Shown here piece by piece: positions 17,173 to 26,121 of a DNA stretch of 64,000 nucleotides (positions are counted from its first letter, which is position 1; each line of letters begins with the position of its first letter). The notes below the pieces were generated by a model that worked only from the letters and a program-made list of their open reading frames with translations, did not search any database and had not been told where the DNA came from. A program made the translations under genes and the position numbers. This stretch comes from Sphingomonas oryzagri (GTDB taxonomy: Bacteria > Pseudomonadota > Alphaproteobacteria > Sphingomonadales > Sphingomonadaceae). The stretch spans positions 2,289,208 through 2,353,207 of the forward strand of contig NZ_JARYGZ010000001.1 of the NCBI RefSeq assembly GCF_029906645.1. The letters run 5' to 3'.

Positions 17173-17343
17173 GGCGGGTCACCGTTTGGTGGTTCAGGAT
17201 GCCGGGCAATTCATGCTCCAAATCAGATGGCGTCTGCGCACTGGCTGGTTGCGCAGGACATCGATCACGCCCGGCGCAGCCACAAGCCGGCGTCTGGTAA
17301 AATCAATGTCGCGCAACCCGCACCAATCACGTCGCACCCGGGA

Positions 17344-18537
17344 TCAATGCGCGATCGGCGTGGCGGGCGATGGCGCAGATCGCCGCCAAACCGGCCACGC
17401 GACAAGGCTCAGCACGATGCCGAATGCCAGGAAGATCAGCGATCCGTGCGCGCCCAGAACGCTCGTCGCAAAAGCCACGGGCGGTCCGAACAACACACCC
17501 AGGAGCGTGATCTGGGTGATCAACCCGCTCGTCGCTCCCATGAAGGCCGGAGAGGGCGCAACCTGAGGCAACAGGGCCCACATTCCCACCTGGATGCCGA
17601 GTGCGAACATCAGCGCGCAGTTCATCGCCATCGCCGGCCCGAGCCCGGTGGGTGCCAGGATCAGCCCGAGCCCCGACAAGGCTCCCAGAAGAACGGCGGC
17701 ACAGCCGAGCAGCCACGGAGGCACCCCGCGCGCGAAAGCCAGTCCGAAACCGAAGGCACCTGCGACGTTGCATGCCATCGACAGCATGTTGAACGACTGG
17801 ACCTGGGCCTCGCCCGCTCCAATGCTCCGGGCGAGAAGATGCGGCAGGACAGCGACAAAACCGGTCTGAAGAAACGCCGCAGCGGCGAACGAGGCACCGA
17901 GAATGAAGGGCCAGGGAGTTCGCAGCACTTTACCGATCCCCGCCAGTCGGGACGCGCCGGAAGCATCGGGCAAGGTGGTAGGCAACAGCAGCCGGGCCAT
18001 GGTCATGAGGATAATAACCCCGCAGCCATGGCCTATGAATACCGCGCGCCAGCTCAGCGCTGATCCTGCGAGGATCCCGTAAAGCGACGACAGAATGAAG
18101 CTCGACGGTATCACCGTGGACCACAAGGCCAGCGCCGCGGTCCGCCGCCGTCCTTCGGTCAGCCGCGCGATCATGGTAACGGCGGCGACCACGGTGCACA
18201 CATAGCCGAGCCCCGCGACGAAGCGGCAAGCGAGCAGGACGGGCATCGTCCGGCTCAGCACAACGCCGGCGTCCCCGAGGCAGATCACGGCCCCGCCCGC
18301 GAGCATCGTCGGGCGATCCCCGATGCGATCGACCAGCCAGCCGATCGGCAGGGACGTCAGCGCGGCCGCCAATGCCGGTATCGACATGACGAGCCCGATC
18401 GTGGCCGGAGACGGCGGCCGGAATTCGGCCGCAATCCCGCCGAGCGCCGGCACGGCGGCGCTCACCACCATCATGCCGAATACCCCGATCAAGAAGATAA
18501 GGACGATGTCGCGCCATGACGCAATTCTGTCTGCCAC
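17344..18537 (-). CDS. MFS transporter (about 12 TM)
   Basis: 397 residues from a GTG at 18537. Twelve hydrophobic segments, with MFS motif A between TM2 and TM3 as 'GWLVDRIGDRPTMLAGG' and TM4-5 'CRFVAGLGYVCTVVAAVTM'. It resembles the cyanate/NarK-like or sugar-acid importers of MFS_1, but the substrate cannot be assigned. It is divergent from the LysR gene at 18743, so that regulator probably controls it. Confidence 0.8.
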   Translation of the reverse strand: MADRIASWRDIVLIFLIGVFGMMVVSAAVPALGGIAAEFRPPSPATIGLVMSIPALAAALTSLPIGWLVDRIGDRPTMLAGGAVICLGDAGVVLSRTMPVLLACRFVAGLGYVCTVVAAVTMIARLTEGRRRTAALALWSTVIPSSFILSSLYGILAGSALSWRAVFIGHGCGVIILMTMARLLLPTTLPDASGASRLAGIGKVLRTPWPFILGASFAAAAFLQTGFVAVLPHLLARSIGAGEAQVQSFNMLSMACNVAGAFGFGLAFARGVPPWLLGCAAVLLGALSGLGLILAPTGLGPAMAMNCALMFALGIQVGMWALLPQVAPSPAFMGATSGLITQITLLGVLFGPPVAFATSVLGAHGSLIFLAFGIVLSLVAWPVWRRSAPSPATPIAH

Positions 18538-18742
18538 TGGGTCCGATCCTCTCGCGCCAATCCGGTCGCCCGCCGGTGAGAGGATTGTCGCTTGGGCCGC
18601 ACGAATGGATCAACGCCACGGCTTCGAAACTCACTGTTGCGATAACCGCACCAATAGCCTCTTGCCCACGCGCGGCCATTTGATCAGGCTCACCTGTAAC
18701 AAGGACGAACAGACAAGCGTCCGTATACGGGGCGGCAAGAGG

Positions 18743-19639
18743 ATGGACAGACTGACGACCATGGCGACCTTCCTGAAGGTCGTGAGGCACGCCAACTTCA
18801 CGACCGCGGCGGAGGAGTTGTCGATCTCGCGCACGCTGGTCTCCCGCCACATCGCCGACCTCGAGCTCCATCTCGGTCTCAAGCTCCTCAACAGGACGAC
18901 GCGCTCGGTGACGCCGACCGAGGCGGGCTTACGCTACACGGAGCTGTGCGAGCGGGTGCTCGGCGAAATCCGGCACGGCGAGGAGGAATTGTCCGCCATC
19001 AAGAACCAGGTCGAGGGCGAGATCTCGATCCTGTGCCCGATCTGGATCGGCAGCTTCGGCATCTCGGTCGCCGCCGCCGAATTCTGCGCGCTCAATCCCA
19101 AAATCTCGATCAAGCTCCATTTCGAGGAGCCATCAGCGAACCCGCACGAATTTCTGGCGCTCGGCTATGACGTTTCGATCCAGCCGAACACGATGCGCGA
19201 TTCCTCGATCGTGGCGAAGAAAATCGGCAAGATCGATCATATCCTGACGGCCTCCCCTGCCTATCTCGAGCGGCACGGCGCCCCGGAATCCGTCGCCGCA
19301 CTGTCCGAACAGGTCTGCCTCGCGAAGATGAACGACACATCCTGGTCGTTCGCCAACGGGGAACGGCACGCGCTGCGTGTCCCCTCGCTTTTTTCCTCGA
19401 ACAGCGTGTTCGCATTGCGCGAGGCATCGATTGCCGGGCTCGGCATCGCCATGCTTCCGAAGGGCATCATCCAGGATACGCTGGAGAAAGGCGCGCTCGT
19501 CGAAGTGTTGCCCGATTTCCCGATCGCGCCGCGTCCGCTCTATATCGCCTTCCCGCCAGGGGGCGATGCGCCACGCAAGACCCGTGCGTTGATTTCCTTC
19601 TTCGCCGACTGGTTCAAGACGCGCAAGTTTCCGACCTGA
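18743..19639 (+). CDS. LysR-type transcriptional regulator
   Basis: 298 residues from the ATG at 18743, preceded by AAGAGG. Winged HTH at residues 1-60 ('MATFLKVVRHANFTTAAEEL', then 'SISRTLVSRHIADLELHLGL') and a substrate-binding domain beginning at 'ISILCPIWIGSFGISV'. This is the TrpI/CrgA-like subgroup (residues 'RTTRSVTPTEAG'). It is divergent from the MFS gene at 17344-18537 across 205 bases, the classic LysR arrangement, and 13 bases before pabB. Confidence 0.88.
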   Translation: MDRLTTMATFLKVVRHANFTTAAEELSISRTLVSRHIADLELHLGLKLLNRTTRSVTPTEAGLRYTELCERVLGEIRHGEEELSAIKNQVEGEISILCPIWIGSFGISVAAAEFCALNPKISIKLHFEEPSANPHEFLALGYDVSIQPNTMRDSSIVAKKIGKIDHILTASPAYLERHGAPESVAALSEQVCLAKMNDTSWSFANGERHALRVPSLFSSNSVFALREASIAGLGIAMLPKGIIQDTLEKGALVEVLPDFPIAPRPLYIAFPPGGDAPRKTRALISFFADWFKTRKFPT

Positions 19640-19652
19640 CGGGCCTTACGGC

Positions 19653-20849
19653 GTGCCTTGTGCCGATCTCCGATGGCCTTGTACGGAGCCGGTCATCCTG
19701 CTCGATGATGCCGGCGCGAAAATGCGCGACGGATCACGCCTCTATCGCGGCATCGAGGAGGTTGTCATCGCAAGGGCGGCGCACGAGATCGCGCCGGCCT
19801 TGGAGCGCCTTTCGTCGCGAGCCGGTCGTTGGGCCGGCTATCTCAGTTATGAAGCCGGGCTGGCCCTGGAGCCGAAGCTCGCTGCACTGCGTCAGCCGGC
19901 CGCGACGGACGATGCCCCGCTCCTCTGGTTCGCGCGTTTCGGGTGTTGCGAACGGCTCGATAGCGCCGAGACGAACAACTGGATCAAGAAACGGAGTGAA
20001 GCGCCAGGGCGGCTGGAAGGGATGCAGCCCTCCATCGAGCAGGCCCGTTATGCGGATGCTTTTGCCCGCATCGCCGATGCAATCGCGGCTGGCGACATCT
20101 ACCAGGCCAATCTGACCTTCCCGCTGTCCGGACGATGGACGGGCGATCCTTTCTCGATCTATGCGGCGCTCAGACCTGCCATGGGCGCGAGCCACGGCGC
20201 TTTCCTCTTTGATGGCGAACGCTACCTGCTCAGCTTTTCGCCCGAATTGTTTTTCCGCCTCCGCGGGCAGGCCATCCACGTCCGTCCGATGAAAGGCACT
20301 TCTCCCAGGGGCCGGACGGCGGAGGAAGACGGCCGATACGCCAATGCGCTGCGAAACAGCATCAAGGATCGCGCCGAAAACCTGATGATCGTCGATCTCT
20401 TGCGCAATGACCTGTCGCGGATTTCGGTACCCGGCAGCGTCCGGGTGGAGCAGTTGTTCGCCATCGAGCGGTATCCGACGCTCCACCAGATGACGAGCAG
20501 CGTCACGAGCATGGTCGCCCCGGCTATCCGCACCGGCGACATTCTCGGCGCGCTCTTTCCCTGCGGCTCGATAACGGGCGCGCCCAAGATCCGCGCAATG
20601 CAATTGATCGCGGAGGTCGAGGCGCGTCGGCGCGGTGTCTATTGCGGTTCGATCGGCCGCGTAGATCCGTCTGGTGACGCCGAGTTCAATGTCGCCATCC
20701 GCACCCTGGTCCTGGCCGCCGACGGCACCGCATCGCTCGGCATTGGGTCGGGGGTCGTTGCGGATTCAGCGATGTCCCGGGAATGGGAAGAATGCCTGCT
20801 GAAAGCCCGCTTCCTTCAGGCGATGACCGGGGCCACCGCGCAACGATAA
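19653..20849 (+). CDS. pabB: Aminodeoxychorismate synthase component I (PabB)
   Basis: 398 residues from a GTG. The chorismate-binding domain covers roughly residues 120-395: 'AGDIYQANLTFPLSG', 'SPELFFRLRG', 'RPMKGTSPRG' (the Lys of the PIKGT motif distinguishes aminodeoxychorismate synthase from anthranilate synthase, which has Ala), 'NLMIVDLLRNDLSR', 'HQMTSSVTS' and 'GSITGAPKIRAM'. It aminates chorismate for p-aminobenzoate and hence folate. No fused lyase domain is present. It faces the tetrahydrofolate-dependent demethylase genes, consistent with higher folate demand, although the stand-alone gene may be housekeeping. Confidence 0.88.
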   Translation: MPCADLRWPCTEPVILLDDAGAKMRDGSRLYRGIEEVVIARAAHEIAPALERLSSRAGRWAGYLSYEAGLALEPKLAALRQPAATDDAPLLWFARFGCCERLDSAETNNWIKKRSEAPGRLEGMQPSIEQARYADAFARIADAIAAGDIYQANLTFPLSGRWTGDPFSIYAALRPAMGASHGAFLFDGERYLLSFSPELFFRLRGQAIHVRPMKGTSPRGRTAEEDGRYANALRNSIKDRAENLMIVDLLRNDLSRISVPGSVRVEQLFAIERYPTLHQMTSSVTSMVAPAIRTGDILGALFPCGSITGAPKIRAMQLIAEVEARRRGVYCGSIGRVDPSGDAEFNVAIRTLVLAADGTASLGIGSGVVADSAMSREWEECLLKARFLQAMTGATAQR

Positions 20850-20875
20850 GGGAGCCGGGTCTCCACCCGACTCCC
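20850..20875. terminator. Hairpin between convergent pabB and DesA-like genes
   Basis: GGGAGCCGGGT pairs with ACCCGACTCCC around a CTCC loop with one mismatch, starting immediately after the pabB stop codon. There is no clear T tract. It probably serves as a 3' structure between convergent transcripts. Confidence 0.4.
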
Positions 20876-20899
20876 CTGCACATCCGTGACGCTTCGGCC

Positions 20900-22228
20900 T
20901 CAGTCCTTGCGATAGGCCGTACGCGCATGCTCGTTAAACGGTGACGGTGCGACCGTCGCCTTCAGCCGCTGGAAACCGAAATCGGCGTTCGGATCGTTGC
21001 CCGGGCCTGGATGCTCGCCCCAGACGAACTCCACCTGCGTGCCAGGCTCCGCATGGTCGGCATCGACCAGCGCCAGCGACAGGATCGTGTTGAGCGGCCC
21101 GATCAGGCCGGTCTGGAACGACATGCCGACCGTCTTGCCGCCCGCCTCCAGGCGATAGCGACCGTAGCTGTTGAAATAGTCGGGCTGACCGAACACGCGG
21201 ACCATGTCCGCCTCGTCGAAGATCAGGGTGCGCTTGCGGCGCGGATAATCGTCCTTCGCCTTCTCCAGAGCGTCGCGCCCGCAGAAATCGTGATTGAAGG
21301 CAATCGACTTGCCGTAGCCGAGCTCGAACGGCGAAACGTAATAATCCTCGATATTGTCGGAATAGAAGCTGCCGTGGAGCGGCTTCTGGCCTTCATAGGA
21401 GAAGACGCTCAGCCACTCGCGATAGGGTTGCAGCTCGGGATCGGTGAAAACGCCGGGCGTCGGCGTGGGGATCCAGCCGCTCTCGATGCCGTTGGTGTAA
21501 TAGGCCTTGCCGCCGACATGGACGAGACCGAACGCCTCGCCCGCCTTCATGATCGCGTCCTTCACGAAGGCCGCGTCCCTCCAGTCGCCGATGAACTCGT
21601 AGCCGGGCATGCCGGCCATGCCGTGCCGGAAGGCACGGAACCGGGCGCCACCGAGTTCCACCGGGGTGGAATGGAAGAATTTGGTTTGCGGCAGCGGACC
21701 GCCGAACAAGGCCTCGACCAGCGGCATCGCGTTGGGGCCCTGGATCTGGTAGCGGAAGACGATCGGCTCGCCTTCCTTGCGGAGACCCGAATCGGGGTCG
21801 ACCGTCATCTTGACGTCGTAGCCGCCGGTCTCGCCCTGATAGCGGATCCAGCTCTGCGAGGCGGGCACGCCGCTGAGGTTGAAGCGTTCCTCGGCATCGC
21901 GCATCAGGATGCCATCGGTGATCAGATTGCCGCGCGCCGTCACCGGCACGAACTGCTTGGCCTGGCCGACGACGAAATTCTCGTAATTGTTGGCGCTGTA
22001 GTCCTTCAGCAGCCGGAGCGCGTCGGGGCCCTCGATCCACAGGTCCCACATATGGTGCGAGAGATCGCTGATCGCGACATTGTCACGCCAAGCTGCCTGC
22101 TCCTCGCGCCAGCCGACATATTCGGGCGCGATCACCGGCACTTCCCACGCCTTCGCGTTGGGCTTCCAGACCACGCCCATCGGTGATCCGGCGGCGTCGA
22201 TGGCCTGCTGCAGGCTCATGGGCTTCAT
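20900..22228 (-). CDS. Tetrahydrofolate-dependent aromatic O-demethylase, DesA/LigM-like (GcvT fold)
   Basis: 442 residues from the ATG at 22228 (GGAAAGGA upstream). It is a GcvT-family aminomethyltransferase-like protein whose motifs follow LigM/DesA of SYK-6: 'WREEQAAWRDNVAISDLSHH', 'RGNLITDGILM', 'FRYQIQGPNAM', 'RHGMAGMPGYEF', 'SNIEDYYVSPFELGYGKS' (here 'DNIEDYY'), and 'FNHDFCGRDAL'. LigM demethylates vanillate and 3-O-methylgallate, and DesA demethylates syringate, transferring the methyl group to THF in the cytoplasm. Length matches the family. It is divergent from metF-purU-folD, which recycle methyl-THF. Whether vanillate or syringate is the substrate cannot be decided here. Confidence 0.88.
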   Translation of the reverse strand: MKPMSLQQAIDAAGSPMGVVWKPNAKAWEVPVIAPEYVGWREEQAAWRDNVAISDLSHHMWDLWIEGPDALRLLKDYSANNYENFVVGQAKQFVPVTARGNLITDGILMRDAEERFNLSGVPASQSWIRYQGETGGYDVKMTVDPDSGLRKEGEPIVFRYQIQGPNAMPLVEALFGGPLPQTKFFHSTPVELGGARFRAFRHGMAGMPGYEFIGDWRDAAFVKDAIMKAGEAFGLVHVGGKAYYTNGIESGWIPTPTPGVFTDPELQPYREWLSVFSYEGQKPLHGSFYSDNIEDYYVSPFELGYGKSIAFNHDFCGRDALEKAKDDYPRRKRTLIFDEADMVRVFGQPDYFNSYGRYRLEAGGKTVGMSFQTGLIGPLNTILSLALVDADHAEPGTQVEFVWGEHPGPGNDPNADFGFQRLKATVAPSPFNEHARTAYRKD

Positions 22229-22320
22229 TCGGGACAATCCTTTCCGCGATTCCTCAAAGCCCGCTGTCACGGACCGGGTTTCGGGTTACCAAGGGTATGG
22301 CCTGCGAATAACCGCTGAAT

Positions 22321-22332
22321 TTGTGCGCACAA
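22321..22332. promoter_or_regulatory. 12-bp perfect palindrome TTGTGCGCACAA in divergent promoter
   Basis: A perfect palindrome 93 bases upstream of the DesA-like start and 175 bases upstream of metF, in the shared intergenic region. Its size and symmetry suggest an operator for a dimeric repressor. The binding protein is not identified. Confidence 0.4.
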
Positions 22333-22420
22333 TATCGCGGATTCAGCGACAAGCCCTGTGCCGGCGTCGAGAGCGACGAAAAGACCCCATTCCGCGTCCC
22401 TACCTGGCGCGACGGCCGAT

Positions 22421-22439
22421 CCGCACAACATTGTTGCGG
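22421..22439. promoter_or_regulatory. Imperfect inverted repeat CCGCA..TGTTGCGG upstream of metF
   Basis: CCGCACAACATTGTTGCGG is an almost symmetric sequence (arms CCGCA-AACA and TGTTGCGG with one extra base), 68 bases upstream of metF. It is a second candidate operator in the demethylase/metF intergenic region. Confidence 0.35.
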
Positions 22440-22506
22440 GATCGGACGATACCGGAGCCCTAGTTACAATGTCAGGGACGGCTCACCCCATCACAAGGTG
22501 AGCCCG

Positions 22507-23373
22507 ATGACGACCCTGAGCGCCCTGCTCCAAGACTATAGCATTGAGGCGACGGCCAAGGACGCCGCCGCGTCCGCTATCCTGCCCCCCGCCATGCCGC
22601 GCCCCGCTCAGGTCTTTGTGCCCTATCTGCACGAGGAGAGTGACGAGATGCGGATCGCGGCCTGCACCCGGATCCGCGACGCCGGCCTGGAACCCGTCCC
22701 GCACATATCGGCCCGGCGCGTGGCAGGAATAGCCGAACTCGACCGCCTGCTGGGCGCATTGCGGGAGCGCGCCCAGGTAGACTCCCTGTTTCTGATCGCC
22801 GGCGACATCGCTCACGTCGATGGACCGTTCGAGGACAGCCTGTCGGTCATCCGCTCCGGACTGATCGAGCGCCACGGCATCCGCCATGTCGGCATTGCGG
22901 GCCACCCCGAAGGCCATCCAGCCGTCATCGAGAATGCGCTTTGGGACGCGATGGTGGCGAAGATCGATGCGTTGGGCGAGCGCGGCCTCGACTCCCAGAT
23001 CGTGACGCAATTCTCCTTCGATGCGGGCCAGGTGCTGCGCTGGCTGCACGGCGTGCGGGCAAGGGGCGTGGCGGTCCCGGTGCGGGTCGGCATACCGGGG
23101 CCGACCAGCGTGCGTACCCTCCTGCGCTATGCGGTCCGCTGCGGGGTGAGCGCCTCGGCCAGCGCGGTCGGCAAATACGGCCTCTCACTTGGTCGCCTGC
23201 TCGGTCATGCCGGACCCGATGCCTTCCTCGAAGACCTCGAGGCCGACCTCGATCCGGCGGTGACCGGTGACGTTCGTCTTCACATCTTTCCGTTCGGCGG
23301 CTTCGACAAAGTCTCCGACTGGCTGATCGACCAGCTTGCCCATGAACCGGCATCCAGCAGCTTCGCGGCCTGA
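22507..23373 (+). CDS. metF: Methylenetetrahydrofolate reductase, MetF-type of O-demethylation clusters
   Basis: 288 residues from the ATG at 22507 (AAGGTGAG upstream). A TIM barrel of the MTHFR type: 'SIEATAKDAAA' (E of the beta1 strand), 'LEPVPHISARRVAG', 'LFLIAGDIAHVDGPFEDSL' (the usual AGD motif), 'GIAGHPEGHP', 'IVTQFSFDAGQVLRW' and 'RVGIPGPTSVRTLLRYA'. The same type of MetF accompanies ligM in SYK-6 and oxidises methyl-THF to methylene-THF in vivo. First gene of metF-purU-folD, with a 25-base gap to purU. Confidence 0.87.
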   Translation: MTTLSALLQDYSIEATAKDAAASAILPPAMPRPAQVFVPYLHEESDEMRIAACTRIRDAGLEPVPHISARRVAGIAELDRLLGALRERAQVDSLFLIAGDIAHVDGPFEDSLSVIRSGLIERHGIRHVGIAGHPEGHPAVIENALWDAMVAKIDALGERGLDSQIVTQFSFDAGQVLRWLHGVRARGVAVPVRVGIPGPTSVRTLLRYAVRCGVSASASAVGKYGLSLGRLLGHAGPDAFLEDLEADLDPAVTGDVRLHIFPFGGFDKVSDWLIDQLAHEPASSSFAA

Positions 23374-23398
23374 CCCGACACCATAATTTCAGGAGACG

Positions 23399-24256
23399 AT
23401 GGCGATGGCCCAGTCCTTCACGCTTGCCTTGAATTGTCCCGATCGGCCCGGGATCGTCCATGCCGTCACCGGCGCGATCTTCGCCCATGGTGGCAACATC
23501 CTTGAATCGCGCCAGTTCGATGACCGCGAAACGGGTCGGTTCTTCCTGCGCATCGTCTTCGAGACGCAGGCCGCGGTGTCGGCGCTGTCCGACGCGTTTG
23601 CCTCCCTCGCATCGGACCTGGCGATGGACTGGAAGGTGGTGCCGACCGGTCAGCCGGTGAAGACCCTCATCCTGGTGTCGAAATTCGATCACTGCCTCGG
23701 TTACCTGCTCTACAAGACGCGGATGGGCGAGCTGCCGATGGATATCGTCGCCGTCGCCTCGAACCATCCCGCCAACGCGCTGACGGTCAGCACCATCGGG
23801 GACATCCCCTTCCACCACCTGCCAATCACCAAGGACAGCAAGGCCGAGCAGGAAGCGCGCATCAAGGCGCTGGTCGAGGAGAGCGGTGCCGAGCTGATCA
23901 TCCTCGCGCGCTACATGCAGATCTTGTCAGACGACCTCGCCGCTTACCTTTCAGGGCGTTGCATCAACATCCATCACAGCTTCCTGCCGAGCTTCAAGGG
24001 CGCCAAGCCTTATCACCAGGCGCATGCGCGGGGCGTGAAGATGATCGGGGCGACCGCGCACTACGTTACCGCCGACCTCGACGAGGGGCCGATCATCCAC
24101 CAGGCGGCGGAGGCGGTAACGCACGAGGATTCACCTGACGACCTGGTGCGCAAGGGCCGCGAAATCGAGAGCAGGGTGCTGGGCCGCGCGGTCGGGTGGC
24201 ACGTCACCCACCGTGTCTTTCCGAACGGGGCCAAGACCGTCGTTTTTGGGAATTGA
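23399..24256 (+). CDS. purU: Formyltetrahydrofolate deformylase
   Basis: 285 residues, usual length. N-terminal ACT domain ('LNCPDRPGIVHAVTGAIFAH', 'GGNILESRQFDD') and C-terminal formyltransferase-like hydrolase domain with 'VASNHPANA', 'ARYMQILSDDL', 'INIHHSFLPSFKGAKPYHQA' and 'GATAHYVTADLDEGPII'. The catalytic Asn, His and Asp of the hydrolase family are included. It hydrolyses 10-formyl-THF to formate and THF. Strong Shine-Dalgarno AGGAGA. Between metF and folD, it completes regeneration of THF, in place of the formate-THF ligase LigH used in SYK-6. Confidence 0.92.
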   Translation: MAMAQSFTLALNCPDRPGIVHAVTGAIFAHGGNILESRQFDDRETGRFFLRIVFETQAAVSALSDAFASLASDLAMDWKVVPTGQPVKTLILVSKFDHCLGYLLYKTRMGELPMDIVAVASNHPANALTVSTIGDIPFHHLPITKDSKAEQEARIKALVEESGAELIILARYMQILSDDLAAYLSGRCINIHHSFLPSFKGAKPYHQAHARGVKMIGATAHYVTADLDEGPIIHQAAEAVTHEDSPDDLVRKGREIESRVLGRAVGWHVTHRVFPNGAKTVVFGN

Positions 24257-24262
24257 CGCCTC

Positions 24263-25120
24263 ATGACCGCGATATTGCGCGGCGACCTCGTCGCACGCGA
24301 GCTCGACGATGCCACACGTATCGAGGTGGAGCGGCTGCGGGCGGACGGCATCGACCCGTCGCTGGCGGTCGTGCTGGTTGGAGAGGATCCGGCAAGCGAG
24401 ATCTACGTCCGGCGCAAGCGGCTGGCCGCCGAGGCGGTCGGCATCCGCTCGATCGAGCATCGGCTGGGCGCAGCAACGTCGCAGCAAAGCCTGCTGGCGC
24501 TGATCGCGACACTCAACGCCGATCCCGGGATCCACGGCATCCTCGTCCAGCTTCCCCTACCCCCGCAGATCGCGAGTGACGAAGTGCTCGGCGCCATTAC
24601 CCCGCACAAGGACGTGGACGGCTTCCACCCCGTCAATGTCGGGCGCCTCTCGACGGGTACCGGGGGGCTCATCCCTTGCACGCCGCTCGGCTGCATGCTG
24701 CTGCTCGATCGGGTGATCGCGGATTTCCGGGGGCTGAAGGCGGTTGTGATCGGCAAGTCGAACATCGTCGGCAAGCCGGTGGCGATGCTGCTGCTCGAGC
24801 GCGAGTGCACCGTCACCATCACCCACATCCACACGCGTGGCCTGCCCGAGATCGCGCGCACCGCAGACATCATCGTGGCCGCCGCCGGCAGCCCGGGACT
24901 GGTGCGCGGCGACTGGGTGAAGCCCGGCGCGGTGCTGATCGACGTCGGAATCAACCGCATTGCGCGGGAGGACGGGAAAACGGTGATCGTCGGCGACGTC
25001 GCAGCGAACGAATGCGATCACGCGGCCGTACTGACGCCCGTGCCGCGCGGCGTCGGCCCGATGACGATCGCCTGCCTGCTGCGCAACACGGTGCAAGCCG
25101 CGCGGCTCGCGCTCGCCTAG
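24263..25120 (+). CDS. folD: Bifunctional methylene-THF dehydrogenase / methenyl-THF cyclohydrolase
   Basis: 285 residues. Motifs: '[23 protein letters not shown]' (with the catalytic Lys), '[10 protein letters not shown]', '[15 protein letters not shown]', '[11 protein letters not shown]', '[18 protein letters not shown]' (NADP loop) and '[13 protein letters not shown]'. It converts methylene-THF to methenyl- and 10-formyl-THF. It starts 6 bases after purU, so the genes are translationally close. Its TAG stop overlaps the stop of the convergent gene at 25117. Confidence 0.94.
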   Translation: MTAILRGDLVARELDDATRIEVERLRADGIDPSLAVVLVGEDPASEIYVRRKRLAAEAVGIRSIEHRLGAATSQQSLLALIATLNADPGIHGILVQLPLPPQIASDEVLGAITPHKDVDGFHPVNVGRLSTGTGGLIPCTPLGCMLLLDRVIADFRGLKAVVIGKSNIVGKPVAMLLLERECTVTITHIHTRGLPEIARTADIIVAAAGSPGLVRGDWVKPGAVLIDVGINRIAREDGKTVIVGDVAANECDHAAVLTPVPRGVGPMTIACLLRNTVQAARLALA

Positions 25121-26121
25121 GCGGGCTTGCCGAGAGGGATCGTCATCAGGTCACGGCCGAGCAGGATATCGCCCTTGGCGAAATGGCGGCGGAGCGGCGC
25201 GATCAGGCTTTGCGGATCGAAATGCGGTCCGGTCACGAAATGGGTGACCACCAGCGTCTTCACCCTCGCCTCCTGGGCCATCTGGCCCAGCGCGTCGGCG
25301 GAGAGATGCTGGGTCTCCATATGCTGCATCAGGACCTCCAGCGCTGACCCGCTGCTGCCCGCCGCCTGCATCGAGGCCTTGATGCTGTCGAGATCGACAA
25401 TCTCCGCCACCAGCATGTCGGCCCCCTCCGCGAAGCGCGTCACCGGATCGGACGGGCCGGTGTCGCCGGTGAACACCACCGATCCGTAGGCCGTGTCGAA
25501 GCGATAGGCATAGGATTTGTCGAGCCCATAGTCGTGCGGCGGGCTGTGGATCTGCGCGAAGTGGGTGTTGGCGACGGCGCTGACTCGCACTGCGCCGTCG
25601 TCGAACAGCGTCTGCGGGGCGGTCACGTCGGCCTCGTGCACCGGGTAGAGGCTGGCGAGCGGAGGCCGGCCGGGCGCCTGCGGCCGAAAGATATCCTCGC
25701 CGATCCGGTCGGAGCGGAGCACGTCGGCGACGAAGTCAGCCGTGCCCGGCGGCCCCCAGATCGGCATCGGCGCCGTCCGCCCGAGCATCCAGCCGCTTGC
25801 CATCAGATAATCGAGACCGAGCGTGTGGTCCCAGTGCAGGTGGGTGAGCAGCGTCGCATCCACCTTCGACGGCGGCGTGCCGGCACGCATCAACTGCTGC
25901 CCGCAATTCTCGCCGGCATCGATCAGGTAGGAGCGCCCGTCGACGGTGAGCAGGTTCGCCGGCTGGCTGCGATCGACATGTGGCGGCGGCCCGCCGCTGG
26001 TGCCGAGCAACGTCACCTGCGCGCCCTTCGTTGCCGGTCGGCCACCCCATTGCGCGAAGCCCGCAAACGGCATCGCCGCGCCCGCTCCGAGCAGCGCGAG
26101 GACGCCTCGCCGCGCGATCAT
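25117..26121 (-). CDS. Exported metallo-beta-lactamase-fold hydrolase
   Basis: 334 residues from the ATG at 26121. The N terminus '[23 protein letters not shown]' has an RR pair and hydrophobic core, a probable Tat (or Sec) signal. The MBL signature is '[16 protein letters not shown]' with later '[15 protein letters not shown]', '[11 protein letters not shown]' (Asp ligand) and 'LVVTHFVTG'. It resembles RNase Z/arylsulfatase-like periplasmic MBL proteins. Its start overlaps the stop of the GcvT-like gene by four bases, so the two are translationally coupled although they would act in different compartments. Substrate unknown. Confidence 0.82.
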   Translation of the reverse strand: MIARRGVLALLGAGAAMPFAGFAQWGGRPATKGAQVTLLGTSGGPPPHVDRSQPANLLTVDGRSYLIDAGENCGQQLMRAGTPPSKVDATLLTHLHWDHTLGLDYLMASGWMLGRTAPMPIWGPPGTADFVADVLRSDRIGEDIFRPQAPGRPPLASLYPVHEADVTAPQTLFDDGAVRVSAVANTHFAQIHSPPHDYGLDKSYAYRFDTAYGSVVFTGDTGPSDPVTRFAEGADMLVAEIVDLDSIKASMQAAGSSGSALEVLMQHMETQHLSADALGQMAQEARVKTLVVTHFVTGPHFDPQSLIAPLRRHFAKGDILLGRDLMTIPLGKPA

